The translations under genes were made by a program, and so were the position numbers. From the NCBI GenBank assembly GCA_046341775.1, contig JBKDQQ010000042.1, forward strand, positions 1 through 17,977: DNA of 17,977 nt, read 5' to 3'. The notes under the pieces are model-generated. The model saw nothing but the letters and a program-made list of their open reading frames with translations, was not told the DNA's origin and ran no database searches. Shown piece by piece: positions 1-10,174 of the stretch (its first letter is position 1; each line of letters starts with the position of its first letter). The stretch is from SXXH01 sp041165735. Its GTDB lineage: Bacteria > Planctomycetota > UBA1135 > GCA-002686595.

Positions 1-107
1 TGTAAGAAAACTTCCCAGATAAAGTCGTGTGAGTCTGGGCAGCAGGCCGGTTCTCCCGCGAGGACAGCCTGCGCCGCAGAACGGCCCCCAACCCCCGAGA
101 CGAACCC
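1..107. other. Left-edge leader of the baeRF gene
   Basis: No gene is supported here. The first 25 bases are the most AT-rich part. An inverted repeat, CCCAGA at 14-19 and TCTGGG at 34-39, could be the end of a terminator or a leader stem. A TAAAGT at 20-25 resembles a -10 hexamer, but any matching -35 would lie outside the window, so no promoter is claimed. The region just before the ATG at 108 has no clear Shine-Dalgarno; a GAG about 8 bases upstream is the nearest thing. Confidence 0.3.
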
Positions 108-1187
108 ATGCGAGTGCCGACGCTGGAAGGTCTGAGAGCCTTGATTGCCTGCGAGCAGGGACCGTGCGTTTCCCTGTACCTGCCCACCGTTCCGGGGGGC
201 AGCCCCGACGACAGGAGCCACTTCCACGCCGAGTTGGCGCGCTTGCGCAACCAACTGGCGGCGAGCCACGCTCCACGCGTCGTCGCGGAATTGATGTCGC
301 CGCTGGAGGCCCTGTCCACCTCCGACTTCTGGGGGCAGGCGAAGTCCACCTTGGTGGCCTTCCGCTCGCAGACGACCTTGGCCCACTGGCACCTGCCGCT
401 CGTGCTTCCCGAGCGCGCGGTGGTCGGCGCCAAGACGCACATCCGTCCGCTCTTGACCCACCTGCAGTCGAACCGCGGCTTCCATCTGCTGCGGCTCAAC
501 GACTCCGAGGTGCAGCTGCACGTCGGCTCGGCCTTGGGCCTCGAGCCCGTGCAGTTGCCGCTCGCGCCCGATCCGGCGCATGCCAAGCTGCAAGCCGCCG
601 GTCCGTTCGCCTCGGCGGACGCCGAAGCGTCGGTGTGCATCGATCCGCTGCGCCGCATCCGCGCCATCGAGCGCGCCGTGGCCCAAGTCGCGTCCGAGTC
701 GCCGCGTCCCCTGCTCGTGGCCGCTCCCGAGCGCGAGTTGTGGATGTTCCGTTCGGTGGCGCGCTTCGACGACATGATCGCCTTCGGCCTCGTCGGCGAC
801 CTCGGGCACCTGACACTCGACGCCTTGCATGCGCGCGCATGGCCGGTGGTCGAGCGGCACTTCGACGAGCAGGACATCGACGTGGTCGACCGCTGGGGCG
901 CCCTGTCGACCGCGAACCGCGCCAGCGACGACCTGTCGATCATCGCCCGCGCCACTTCGATGGGGCGCGTGCGCGAGTTGATCCTCGACCGCGAGGCCGT
1001 CGTGCCCGGACGCCTCGATCGCAGCACCGGCACGGTGCAGCGCGTCGCGACGCGCAGTCCGCGCGAGGAGGCGAACGTGCTCGAGGAACTGGCGGAATCC
1101 GTCTGCCTGCACGGAGGCGAGGTGTTCCGCCTGCGCCACGATCGCATGCCGACGCGTTCGCCCATCGCGGCGACGCTGCGCTGGTGA
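108..1187 (+). CDS. baeRF-family (bacterial eRF1/Pelota-like) protein
   Basis: A 359-aa protein, probably cytosolic, with no signal peptide or membrane segment. Seen: an N-terminal block GPCVSLYLPT (about residues 18-27), a middle block RPLLTHLQSNRGFHLLRLND (about 113-132) and a C-terminal block LHGGEVFRLRHDRMP followed by AATLRW at the very end. By recall, this order (SLYLPT, then RPLL.LL....F..L.L, then GG.V.....RMP...AA.LR) is that of the bacterial archaeo-eukaryotic release factor (baeRF) proteins, which share the eRF1/Pelota fold. A role in ribosome rescue or translation stress has been proposed for the group; activity here is inferred. I see no GGQ peptidyl-hydrolysis motif. The ATG at 108 is chosen because the conserved block begins soon after it. 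The gene is monocistronic within view and converges on lpdA across a hairpin. The family assignment is fairly secure; the subfamily (3 or 7) is uncertain. Confidence 0.72.
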   Translation: MRVPTLEGLRALIACEQGPCVSLYLPTVPGGSPDDRSHFHAELARLRNQLAASHAPRVVAELMSPLEALSTSDFWGQAKSTLVAFRSQTTLAHWHLPLVLPERAVVGAKTHIRPLLTHLQSNRGFHLLRLNDSEVQLHVGSALGLEPVQLPLAPDPAHAKLQAAGPFASADAEASVCIDPLRRIRAIERAVAQVASESPRPLLVAAPERELWMFRSVARFDDMIAFGLVGDLGHLTLDALHARAWPVVERHFDEQDIDVVDRWGALSTANRASDDLSIIARATSMGRVRELILDREAVVPGRLDRSTGTVQRVATRSPREEANVLEELAESVCLHGGEVFRLRHDRMPTRSPIAATLRW

Positions 1188-1234
1188 GCGCGGCGCGCGG
1201 CGCGCAAGGAACAGCCTGGAGGCTGGGGGAAGAC

Positions 1235-1265
1235 GGCGCCGTCCGGGGATGACCCGGGCGGCGCC
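1235..1265. terminator. Shared hairpin between convergent baeRF and lpdA
   Basis: The arms 1235-1247 (GGCGCCGTCCGGG) and 1253-1265 (CCCGGGCGGCGCC) pair over 13 bp with one G-U wobble and a 5-base loop. The hairpin lies 48 bases after the baeRF stop and 80 bases after the lpdA stop, so it can serve both directions. No U-tract follows on either strand, so intrinsic termination is inferred from position and stability only. Confidence 0.6.
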
Positions 1266-1345
1266 GGCGCATGCTCGCGATCGCCTGTTCGAGGCCGATC
1301 GGCCGCGTTCGCGCCCGGCGCCCGTCGTGGCGCGCGGCCGGACGC

Positions 1346-2743
<1,398 letters not shown>

Positions 2744-2850
2744 GGCGTGGTGGTCCCCGACGATGGGGGCCGACAGCATAGCGAGCATCCCGCGGAAGCG
2801 ACCGCGCCCGCGCGGCGAAGGCGACCGGCGCGTGGCCGGAACCGGGCGGC

Positions 2851-2880
2851 GGGAGCGCCGGGCGGGTCCGGCGCCCTCCC
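2851..2880 (-). terminator. Hairpin between sucB and lpdA
   Basis: Within the 157-base gap, 2855-2861 (GCGCCGG) pairs with 2868-2874 (CCGGCGC), and after a 2-base bulge 2851-2854 (GGGA) pairs with 2877-2880 (TCCC). The loop is 6 bases. It begins 21 bases after the sucB stop. There is no U-tract, so it may be a partial terminator, an attenuator or an mRNA-processing or stability element that sets E3 levels apart from E1/E2. The rest of the gap (2744-2850) is GC-rich and shows nothing else clear. Confidence 0.4.
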
Positions 2881-2900
2881 GCGGCCGCCGGACGGGCGCC

Positions 2901-4130
2901 TCAGATCTCCATCAGCATGCGCGCCGGGCTCTCGATGCACTCCTTGATGCGCTTCAAGAAGGTCACGGCCTCGCGACCGTCGACGAGGCGGTGGTCGTAG
3001 GTCAGCGCCACGTACATCATCGGACGGATGACGACCTGGCCGTCGCGCGCCACGGGGCGGTCCTGGATGGCGTGCAGGCCGAGGATGCCCGATTGCGGCG
3101 GGTTCACGATCGGCGTCGACAAGAGCGATCCGTAGATGCCGCCGTTGGAGATGGTGAAGGTGCCGCCCGAGAGTTCGTCCAGCGTGATCTTGCCGGCCTG
3201 CGCGCGCGCGCCGAAGTCGGCGATGGCCGCCTCGATGCCGGCGAAGCTCATCGTCTCCGCGTTCCTCAGCACCGGCACGACGAGACCCTTGCCCGAGCCG
3301 ACCGCCACCCCGATGTCGCAGTAGGAGCGGTTGACGATCATGTCCCCGCGGATCTCGGCGTTGACTTGCGGCACGAACTTGAGCGCGTCGCAGGCGGCCT
3401 TCACGAAGAACGACATGAAGCCCAACTTGGCGCCATGCTTCTTGTGGAAGTCGTCCTTGTGCTGGTTGCGCAGATCCATCACCGCGCCCATGTCGATCTC
3501 GTTGAAGGTCGTCAGCAGCGCCGCGGTGCCCTGCGCCTCGACCAGTCGTTGCGCGATGCGCTTGCGCATCGGCGACATGGGCACCAGCTCCTCGCCGCGC
3601 GCACCGGCGGCGGGCTTGGCGGCGGGGGCGCTCGGCGCGGGCTTGGCGGTCGCCGCCGCCGATGGCGCGCCGGCGGCCAGCACGTCCTCCTTCAAGACGC
3701 GCCCGCCCGGGCCGCTGCCGGCGAGCTTCGCGGGGTCGATGCCGCGCTCGGCCGCGAGGCGCGCCGCGGCGGGCATCACGACCCCGCCCGTCGAGGCGGG
3801 GCTGGGCGCGGGCTTCGCCGCGGGCGCGGCGGCCGCGACGGGGGCGGGGGCCGCCGGAGCGGCGGTGGGCGCGGCCTTGGGCGCGGCGGCGCCGGCGACG
3901 AGGTAGCCGATGACCTCGCCCACCATGGCCTTGTCGCCCTTGCGCTTGATGATCTTCGCCACCGTGCCCGCGGCGGGCGCGGGCAGTTCGGTGGTGACCT
4001 TGTCGGTCTCGATGACCACCACGGATTGGTCCTTGTCCGCGCTGGCGCCTTCGCCGACGAGCCAGTCGCCGATCTGGACCTCGGTGATGGACTCGCCCAC
4101 GGAGGGCACGCGCAGTTCGAGTTGGCTCAT
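2901..4130 (-). CDS. sucB: Dihydrolipoyllysine-residue succinyltransferase (E2)
   Basis: A 409-aa core subunit of 2-oxoglutarate dehydrogenase that transfers the succinyl group from lipoyllysine to CoA. Seen in order: the N-terminal lipoyl domain (1-76) starting with LRVPSVGESITEVQIGDWL, with the lipoylated Lys44 in ETDKVTTEL; an Ala/Pro-rich flexible linker (about 78-113); the peripheral E1/E3-binding domain (about 114-150, MPAAARLAAERGID then GPGGRVLKEDV); a second short linker; and the acyltransferase domain (about 175-409) with the catalytic DHRLVDG, His380 and Asp384. The VPSVGESI start and the TFNEIDM block fit succinyl- rather than acetyltransferases, and the sucA neighbour supports this. 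One lipoyl domain and the length match E. coli SucB (405). It starts 29 bases after the sucA stop with no visible Shine-Dalgarno. Confidence 0.96.
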   Translation of the reverse strand: MSQLELRVPSVGESITEVQIGDWLVGEGASADKDQSVVVIETDKVTTELPAPAAGTVAKIIKRKGDKAMVGEVIGYLVAGAAAPKAAPTAAPAAPAPVAAAAPAAKPAPSPASTGGVVMPAAARLAAERGIDPAKLAGSGPGGRVLKEDVLAAGAPSAAATAKPAPSAPAAKPAAGARGEELVPMSPMRKRIAQRLVEAQGTAALLTTFNEIDMGAVMDLRNQHKDDFHKKHGAKLGFMSFFVKAACDALKFVPQVNAEIRGDMIVNRSYCDIGVAVGSGKGLVVPVLRNAETMSFAGIEAAIADFGARAQAGKITLDELSGGTFTISNGGIYGSLLSTPIVNPPQSGILGLHAIQDRPVARDGQVVIRPMMYVALTYDHRLVDGREAVTFLKRIKECIESPARMLMEI

Positions 4131-4159
4131 GGCTGGATGGTGTAGCGCATCGCGCGCCT

Positions 4160-6898
4160 TCAGGCGAAGGCGGCGTCGAGGACCTTCTGCTGTTCGATCT
4201 TGTGCGCGCTCGGGGAACCGGTGGCGGGCGAGGCGGCGGCTTCGCGCGCGACGCCGTCGAAGCTCCTTCCGAGCATCCGCGGGCCGAAGCGGCACCAGAG
4301 GTATTGCCACGCGCCCATGTTGCGCGGCTCCTCCTGGACCCAGCGCACCTCGCGGGCGGCGGCGTAGGGGGCGAGCGCGGCCTCGAGGTCGCGCTCCTGC
4401 AGCGGATGGAGCTGCTCGAGCCGCAGGATGGCCACGTCGCCGCGGCCGAGCTTCTCGCGCTGTTCGACGAGCTCGTAGTAGAGCTTGCCGCTGCACAGCA
4501 GCACGCGCGACACGCGCGCCGCGTCCACGCCGGAATCGCCGATGATGCGCTGGAAGGAGCCTTGCGCGAAGTCCGCGAGGGGCGAGACGGCCTTGGGGTG
4601 GCGCAGCAGGCTCTTCGGGCTCATGACGACCAGCGGCTTGCGCCACTTGCGCACGACCTGCCGACGCAGGCAGTGGAAGACCTGCGCGGGAGTGGTCAGG
4701 TTGACGACCTGGATGTTGTCGCCCGCGCATTGCTGCAGGAACCGCTCGAGTCGCGCGCTGCTGTGCTCGGGACCTTGGCCCTCGAAGCCGTGCGGCAGGA
4801 GCATCACGAGGCCCGAGAGCCGCTTCCACTTGGCCTCGGCGCTGACGAGGAACTGGTCGATGATGACCTGCGCCACGTTGTTGAAGTCGCCGAACTGCGC
4901 CTCCCACACGACCAGCGAGTCGGGCGCGTCGAGCGTGTAGCCGTACTCGAAGCCCAGCACGCCCGTCTCGGAGAGCGGGCTGTTGCGCACGAGCACGTCC
5001 GCCTGCGGCACGCCCAGTTCGCGCAGCAAGTGCAGGCGCCGCGCGTCGTTGGTGTCGCGCAGCACGGCGTGACGGTGGCTGAAAGTGCCGCGTTCGACGT
5101 CCTGGCCCGTCATGCGCACGCGCCAGCCTTCGGCGGCGAGCGTCGAGTACGCGGCCAGTTCTCCCATGGCCCAGTCGAGCGGCTTCTCGCCGCGCGCCAT
5201 CTCGGCGCGCGTCTCGAGCAGGCGCGCGATCTTGGGGTTCGGCTGGAAGTCGGCCGGCGTGCGCGTCGTGGCGAGCAGCAGATCCGTCAAGCGCGCCCGG
5301 TCCACGCTGGTCTGGGCCTCGGCGCATTCGAGGTCGGCGCCGCCCTGGTAGCCGTTCCATTCCGGGCCCAGCGGCTCGCGCTGGTACTGGTAGTCCGGCG
5401 CCTTCGACGCGTCGAGCTCGGCCTCGAGCTTCTGGCGGCGCTCCTCGGCGATGCGGTCGGCGTCCTCGCGCGTCAGCTCGCCGTGCGCGAGCAGGTGGTC
5501 GAGGTAGCCCTCGCGCACCGGCTTGCGGCTGCGGATGGCCGCGTACAGCACGGGCTGGGTGAAGGCGGGTTCGTCCCCTTCGTTGTGCCCGAGCTTCCGG
5601 TACGCGTACATGTCGATCACCACGTCGGTGCGGAACTCGGCGCGGAAGTCGATCGCCAGGCGCACGACCTGCAGCACCGCCTCCGGGTCCTCGCCGTTCA
5701 CGTGGAAGATCGGGATCTGCAGCATCTTCGCCACGTCGGTGCAGTAGGTCGTGCTGCGACCATCCTGCGGATCCGTGGTGAAGCCGATCTGGTTGTTGAC
5801 GACGACGTGCACCGTGCCGCCGGTCTGGTAGGCGTCGAGCTGCGAGAGGTTGAGCGTCTCCTGCACGATGCCTTGGCCGCCGAAGGCGGCGTCGCCGTGG
5901 ATCAGCACCGCCAGGCCGGTCGCGCCCGCGCCGTCGCCGGCGCGGTCCATGCGCGCGCGCACGCGGCCTTGCGCCACCGTGTTGACGAATTCGAGGTGGC
6001 TTGGGTTGAAGCACAAGGACAGGCGCACGCGCCGGCCGCCGCGCGTCGCGTGCTCGCTCGTGTGGCCGAGGTGGTACTTCACGTCGCCGCCGCCGAGGTG
6101 CAGCGCGCCGTCCACGTCGGCGAACTCGCGGAAGATCTGGCGCGCGCCCTTGCCCATGACGTTGGCGAGCACGTTGAGGCGGCCGCGGTGCGCCATGCCC
6201 AGCACGATGTCGGACACGCCGTGTTCGGAGGCGCGCTCCACGAGGTTGTCGAGCAGCGGGATCAGGCTCTCCGAGCCTTGGAGCGAGAAGCTCTTGGCGC
6301 CGAGGAACTTCTTCTGCACGAACTCCTCGAAGAGCACCGCGTCGGTGAGGCGCTCCAGCGTGCGCACCTGCTCCTCGCGCGACATCTGCAGCCGGTTCTC
6401 GGCCTGCTCCATGCGCCGCTGCAGCCATTCGACCTTGCGCAGGTCGTCGATGTGCATGAACTGCACGCCGATCGAGCGGCAGTACGTCGTGCGCAGCTTG
6501 TCGAGGATCTCGGACAAGGTCATCGAGCTCGCGCCGAACAGGCGCTCCGTCGAGAAGCGCTCGTCCATGTCGGCCGCGCCGAAGCCGTGGTACTCCGGAT
6601 CCAGCTCGGGGAAGTGCGGGCGCGCCTGCTCGAGCGGATCGATCCTCGCGATCATGTGGCCGCGCACGCGGTACGCGCGCACGAGCTGGTCGAGGCTCTC
6701 CTGCCCGCGCGCGTCGACGCCCGCCGCGGGACCCGTGCTCGCGGGCTCCGGGCGCGACTCGGATCCGTCGGACGGCAGGGACTCGAAGTAGGTGCGCCAG
6801 TCGGGGGACACCGACTGCGGGTCCTGCCGCCAGCGCAGGTAGAGGTCCTCGGCGAACAAGAGGGACGAGGCGTCGTGGGGTAGGGCCGTGTCGGGCAT
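4160..6898 (-). CDS. sucA: 2-oxoglutarate dehydrogenase E1 component
   Basis: A 912-aa thiamine diphosphate enzyme that decarboxylates 2-oxoglutarate and succinylates the lipoyl arm of SucB (TCA cycle). Seen: the N-terminal E2/E3-interaction segment LYLRWRQDPQSVSPDWRTYF (19-38), then a low-complexity linker; the active-site block MAHRGRLNVLANVMGK (235-250) with His237; DVKYHLG with His276, matching by recall E. coli His260 and His298; the ThDP/Mg block GDAAFGGQG (335-343) and NNQIGFTT (368-375). The C-terminal half carries the expected transketolase pyrimidine-binding and C-terminal domains. The length is near that of E. coli SucA (933). It is the first gene of sucA-sucB-lpdA. The ATG at 6898 is favoured by the short conserved N-terminus. 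No Shine-Dalgarno is visible and I could not find a convincing sigma-70 promoter in the 117 bases upstream. Confidence 0.97.
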   Translation of the reverse strand: MPDTALPHDASSLLFAEDLYLRWRQDPQSVSPDWRTYFESLPSDGSESRPEPASTGPAAGVDARGQESLDQLVRAYRVRGHMIARIDPLEQARPHFPELDPEYHGFGAADMDERFSTERLFGASSMTLSEILDKLRTTYCRSIGVQFMHIDDLRKVEWLQRRMEQAENRLQMSREEQVRTLERLTDAVLFEEFVQKKFLGAKSFSLQGSESLIPLLDNLVERASEHGVSDIVLGMAHRGRLNVLANVMGKGARQIFREFADVDGALHLGGGDVKYHLGHTSEHATRGGRRVRLSLCFNPSHLEFVNTVAQGRVRARMDRAGDGAGATGLAVLIHGDAAFGGQGIVQETLNLSQLDAYQTGGTVHVVVNNQIGFTTDPQDGRSTTYCTDVAKMLQIPIFHVNGEDPEAVLQVVRLAIDFRAEFRTDVVIDMYAYRKLGHNEGDEPAFTQPVLYAAIRSRKPVREGYLDHLLAHGELTREDADRIAEERRQKLEAELDASKAPDYQYQREPLGPEWNGYQGGADLECAEAQTSVDRARLTDLLLATTRTPADFQPNPKIARLLETRAEMARGEKPLDWAMGELAAYSTLAAEGWRVRMTGQDVERGTFSHRHAVLRDTNDARRLHLLRELGVPQADVLVRNSPLSETGVLGFEYGYTLDAPDSLVVWEAQFGDFNNVAQVIIDQFLVSAEAKWKRLSGLVMLLPHGFEGQGPEHSSARLERFLQQCAGDNIQVVNLTTPAQVFHCLRRQVVRKWRKPLVVMSPKSLLRHPKAVSPLADFAQGSFQRIIGDSGVDAARVSRVLLCSGKLYYELVEQREKLGRGDVAILRLEQLHPLQERDLEAALAPYAAAREVRWVQEEPRNMGAWQYLWCRFGPRMLGRSFDGVAREAAASPATGSPSAHKIEQQKVLDAAFA

Positions 6899-6952
6899 CG
6901 CTTTGGGCTCGAGTAGCGGGGCGGAGAGGATACCAGATCACGCCTCGCGTCC

Positions 6953-6971
6953 CGGACGCCAATCGGCGCCG
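6953..6971. terminator. Possible hairpin between the YfhO-like gene and sucA
   Basis: CGG-A-CGCC (6953-6960) pairs with GGCG-CCG (6965-6971) as a 7-bp stem with one bulged A and an AATC loop. It lies about 45-63 bases past the YfhO-like stop on the minus strand and could separate that unit from sucA. The stem is short and has no U-tract. The rest of 6899-7015 holds nothing I can name. Confidence 0.25.
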
Positions 6972-7015
6972 CAAGCAGCTCCCGACAATCGACTTGCGCG
7001 CCGTCCAGGCCGGCC

Positions 7016-10000
7016 TCAGGCGGCCTTGCGCCAGCCGCCGCGCGCTTCGCGGACGAGGAGCGCCGCGCCCAGCGCCAGTCCGACCCAGAACAACGCCACC
7101 CCCAGGCGCCACGAGTCCGGCGAGTACCACAACTCCAGGCGCCACTGTCCCGGCGGGATCTCGACCGCCTGGAAGGCGTAGTTCGCGCGCAGCACCTCGG
7201 CGTCCTCGCCGTTCAAGGTCGCGCGCCAGCCCGGGTACCACGTCTGCGCCACGAGCAGCCAGCCCGGCTCGCGCCGCGCCAGGTCGAGCACGACGCGGCC
7301 GGGGACTTCCTCGACCACCGCGACGGGCGCGGCGAACTTCGAGGGCGGCGTGACGAGGCGCAGGCCGTGGCGCCGCTTGCCTTCGCGGTCCGCGTCGTCG
7401 TGCACGACGTAGCGCGCCTTCTCCTCGATGGGATGGTGCTCGATCCGATCCCAGCGGAACTTGTTGGCGAGGAAGGTGACCTCGTCGTCGACGTGCACGA
7501 GGGTCTTGCCGTCGTCCGCCAGCATGTAGACCCAGTCCTTGTCCGGGAACTGCAGCAGGCGCCGCTTCGAAGGGTCGATGCCCGGAGCTTCGCGCCGGCC
7601 CTCGACGCGCGGCAGCACCACCACCTTGTGCGGATCGAAGGTGGGCACGCGCAGCAGGTCGATCTCCTCCTGGCGCGAGTCCGCGTGCACCACGCCGCCC
7701 ACGAGCGTGTATTTGTCGATCGCGTCGACGAAGCGGTAGAGCCCGTACTCGGCGATGTCGGCCACCTTCTCGTACTGGTCGGCGCCGTCGTACGAGAAGT
7801 CGAAGGCGTACTCGCCGGCGAGCCTGCGTCCCGCGTGCCGCGATTCGCCTTCGCCGTATCCCCACAGAGGGTGGGACCAGGCGTGCAAGCATTCGCCGGG
7901 GCGCGAGTCCGGGCTCGACAGCACCGCCCGGTACAGCTTGCCGTCGCTCGACGCCTGCGGTTCGAAGCGGAACACGAAGGGCCGTCCGTGCGGCTCGATC
8001 TTCGGATCGGAGGGCCACACCACGTGCTTCTCCGAGTGCACCGTCGAGACCACGTCCTCGATGCGCGTCTCGTAGTCGTCGACGATCCGTCCGGTCTCCA
8101 GCTCCTGCAGCCGGAAGCGCAGGCGCGAGCCCTTCGCGCCCGGCCAGGCGGACAGCAGGAACATGACCTGCTGCAAGCCGTCGGAGCGCGCGCGGAACGT
8201 CTGTTCGACCATCGTCCCCGGCAGGATCTCGTGGCGGATCAGCTTCTGCCCGGCGGCCTTGCCGAAGCCCGCGAGGCCGTTGTCGAGGAAGATCCAGTCC
8301 CACTTCGCCAGCACCCACTTCACGCCGAAGATCTGCAGCGAGCGCTTCGTGCCCTCCAGCATCGGACGCCAGTTGTTGGAATCGCCGAAGTGGTCGCGAT
8401 AGAGGAAGTCGTAGTCGCGCACCCACATGCCGTCGTAGTTCTGCGGGCTGTCGATCCCGTACGCGAGGTTCGACGACGGCGGGATCATGTCCTCGCCCAG
8501 GATGGCCACGCGTTCCTTGCCGACGTGGCGCGTCAGCTCCTCGACGGCCGGCGTGCGCGGGAAGAAGTGCCGGTCGTCGCAGACCGGGTTGTAGCCGCGC
8601 CACAGGTCGCCCGTCGACAGGTACGCGCCGACGACGAGCAGGGCGGCGGCGGATCCGCGCGCGACCCGCGAGCGCGCCACCAGCATCGTCGCCACGCAGG
8701 CGATCGCGCCGACGAAGAGCAGGCTCGCCTCGCGCAGATGCGCCGGCACGTGCGCGAGGAACAAGTGGTGGTTCGGCGAGGGGATGTGCGCGTGGGCCTC
8801 GACCAGCCGGTCGACGCCCAGCAGGCAGGCGAACAGTCCCGCCGCCCCGGCGAAGACGACGAGCGCGGCCAGGCCGAACCTGCGCGCTCCATCCGCGGCG
8901 AGCAGCCTGTCGACGGCCACGCCCGCGAGGCACGCCACGAAGAAGTTCCACAGCCCCTGGCTGCGGTTCATGGGCGCCATGTCGAGGCCGGGGACGAGGC
9001 GGAACAAGTCGTAGGCCCCGAACAAGTCGTAGGCGTAGAAGAGCCACAGCACCGCCGCCAGCGCATGGACCCGCGCGAGGCGGTCCTTCCACGCCAGCGC
9101 GCCGCCCACGGCGGCGAGCAGCATGCACACGCCGCCCATGCAAGCCATGTTGACGAGCTCGTAGTTCGGCGCGGGGATGTCGATCGAGATCTTGTAGGGG
9201 CTGGCCGGATTGCCGAGCGCGTCCGGGAACAGCATCAGCGGCCACCACGACCAGTCGAGCGGCGTCTGCCGATCGGAGCGCTGCTCGAGCACGCGGCTCT
9301 GCAGCAGGTACTCGAAGAAGGGCAGCAGTTGGAAGGCGGCCAGCACGGCGGCCAGGGCGGCGGCCGCGAGCAGCTTGCCGCCGAGCAGCGAGACCGGCTT
9401 CCACCCGCACTCGCGCACGAGGCTCGCCAGCCTCCAGGTCGAGTAGGGGGCGATGAAGAGGACGTTGAAGAAGAACGGCTCGGGGTTCCCAGCGAGCAGG
9501 CCCGTCCACAAGGACAGCCCGACGCCGAGGAGCGGCGCCGCCAGCCGCGGTCGCGCGCCCGCGAGGCGCGCCGCGCGGAAGCGTTGCACGCAAAGCTCGA
9601 CGCACCAGAGCGTCGCGGGCAGCGACACCATCGAGCCCACGTGCGGGAAGTACAAGAGCAGCACCTGGTGGCCGCCGTACGTGAAGCCGAGGCCGCCGAG
9701 CAGCGCGCCCGCGAAGCCGAGTCCCGCGCTGCGCAGGTACAGGTAGGCGAAGAAGCCGATCAGGAACAGCTTGAGCGCCGCCGACGCGATCAGCGCGGCC
9801 TTGAACGACAGGAAGTAGTAGGGGAGCGAGAAGGGCGAGAAGACCGCCGACTGGTAGTTCGCGAGGTGCGGCGCCCCGGCCCCGTTCGACGGGTTCCACA
9901 GGGGCACGCGGCCGGCCGCGAACTCGTCGCGGTTCCACATCAGCCACGGCTCCATCTGCGTCACGGCGTCGGACATCAGCTGGTTGCCGGCCGGATGCCC

Positions 10001-10174
10001 GGGATCGATGCGCGTCAGGCTGAAGGCCTGCGTCAGGTCCGCGGGCGCGTAGTGGACCTCGTCGAAGCGCAGCAGCGGATCGCGCAGGAACATCGCCAGC
10101 GTGGCGAGGATCGCCAGGGCGGCCGCCAGCGTCTGCCGCCACGAGCCGGGCGAGGCCGAGAAGCCGCCGCTCAT
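7016..10174 (-). CDS. YfhO-type multi-pass membrane protein
   Basis: A 1052-aa integral membrane protein. Seen: a first membrane helix (about 14-32); FDEVH (37-41) and PLWNPSNGAGAPHLAN (91-106), which by recall match the YfhO (PF09586) pattern of an acidic first loop and PLWNP...G.P..AN; many hydrophobic helices up to about residue 540; a long soluble region (about 520-1000) with the typical late block YPGWRATLNG...ANYAFQAVEIPPG; a final helix (about 1022-1040) and a basic tail WRKAA. YfhO proteins resemble GT-C glycosyltransferases using lipid-linked sugars; B. subtilis YfhO is linked to lipoteichoic acid glycosylation. The substrate here is unknown. The start codon overlaps the SGNH-like gene by ATGA and is preceded by a good Shine-Dalgarno, so the two are probably translationally coupled. 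A short in-frame duplication (AYDLFG/AYDLFR) lies near residues 380-391. Confidence 0.85.
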   Translation of the reverse strand: MSGGFSASPGSWRQTLAAALAILATLAMFLRDPLLRFDEVHYAPADLTQAFSLTRIDPGHPAGNQLMSDAVTQMEPWLMWNRDEFAAGRVPLWNPSNGAGAPHLANYQSAVFSPFSLPYYFLSFKAALIASAALKLFLIGFFAYLYLRSAGLGFAGALLGGLGFTYGGHQVLLLYFPHVGSMVSLPATLWCVELCVQRFRAARLAGARPRLAAPLLGVGLSLWTGLLAGNPEPFFFNVLFIAPYSTWRLASLVRECGWKPVSLLGGKLLAAAALAAVLAAFQLLPFFEYLLQSRVLEQRSDRQTPLDWSWWPLMLFPDALGNPASPYKISIDIPAPNYELVNMACMGGVCMLLAAVGGALAWKDRLARVHALAAVLWLFYAYDLFGAYDLFRLVPGLDMAPMNRSQGLWNFFVACLAGVAVDRLLAADGARRFGLAALVVFAGAAGLFACLLGVDRLVEAHAHIPSPNHHLFLAHVPAHLREASLLFVGAIACVATMLVARSRVARGSAAALLVVGAYLSTGDLWRGYNPVCDDRHFFPRTPAVEELTRHVGKERVAILGEDMIPPSSNLAYGIDSPQNYDGMWVRDYDFLYRDHFGDSNNWRPMLEGTKRSLQIFGVKWVLAKWDWIFLDNGLAGFGKAAGQKLIRHEILPGTMVEQTFRARSDGLQQVMFLLSAWPGAKGSRLRFRLQELETGRIVDDYETRIEDVVSTVHSEKHVVWPSDPKIEPHGRPFVFRFEPQASSDGKLYRAVLSSPDSRPGECLHAWSHPLWGYGEGESRHAGRRLAGEYAFDFSYDGADQYEKVADIAEYGLYRFVDAIDKYTLVGGVVHADSRQEEIDLLRVPTFDPHKVVVLPRVEGRREAPGIDPSKRRLLQFPDKDWVYMLADDGKTLVHVDDEVTFLANKFRWDRIEHHPIEEKARYVVHDDADREGKRRHGLRLVTPPSKFAAPVAVVEEVPGRVVLDLARREPGWLLVAQTWYPGWRATLNGEDAEVLRANYAFQAVEIPPGQWRLELWYSPDSWRLGVALFWVGLALGAALLVREARGGWRKAA
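9002..9037. repeat. 18-base tandem duplication inside the YfhO-like gene
   Basis: GAACAAGTCGTAGGC occurs at 9002-9016 and again at 9020-9034, giving a period of 18 bases. On the minus strand it encodes two copies of AYDLF followed by G or R, so the reading frame is preserved. It is probably a recent local duplication; no functional meaning is visible. Confidence 0.7.

Noticed and set aside
1293..1304. Perfect 12-base palindrome GGCCGATCGGCC
   Set aside because: Short palindromes of G and C are expected often in this composition; no spacing or partner suggests an operator.
4202..6883. An 893-codon open frame on the plus strand opposite sucA
   Set aside because: It mirrors sucA, has shadow-like composition (rich in Arg, His, Val, Ala) and no recognisable motif.
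6899..7015. sigma-70 promoter for sucA
   Set aside because: TTGTCG and TATCCT-like hexamers exist on the minus strand but not at acceptable spacing.
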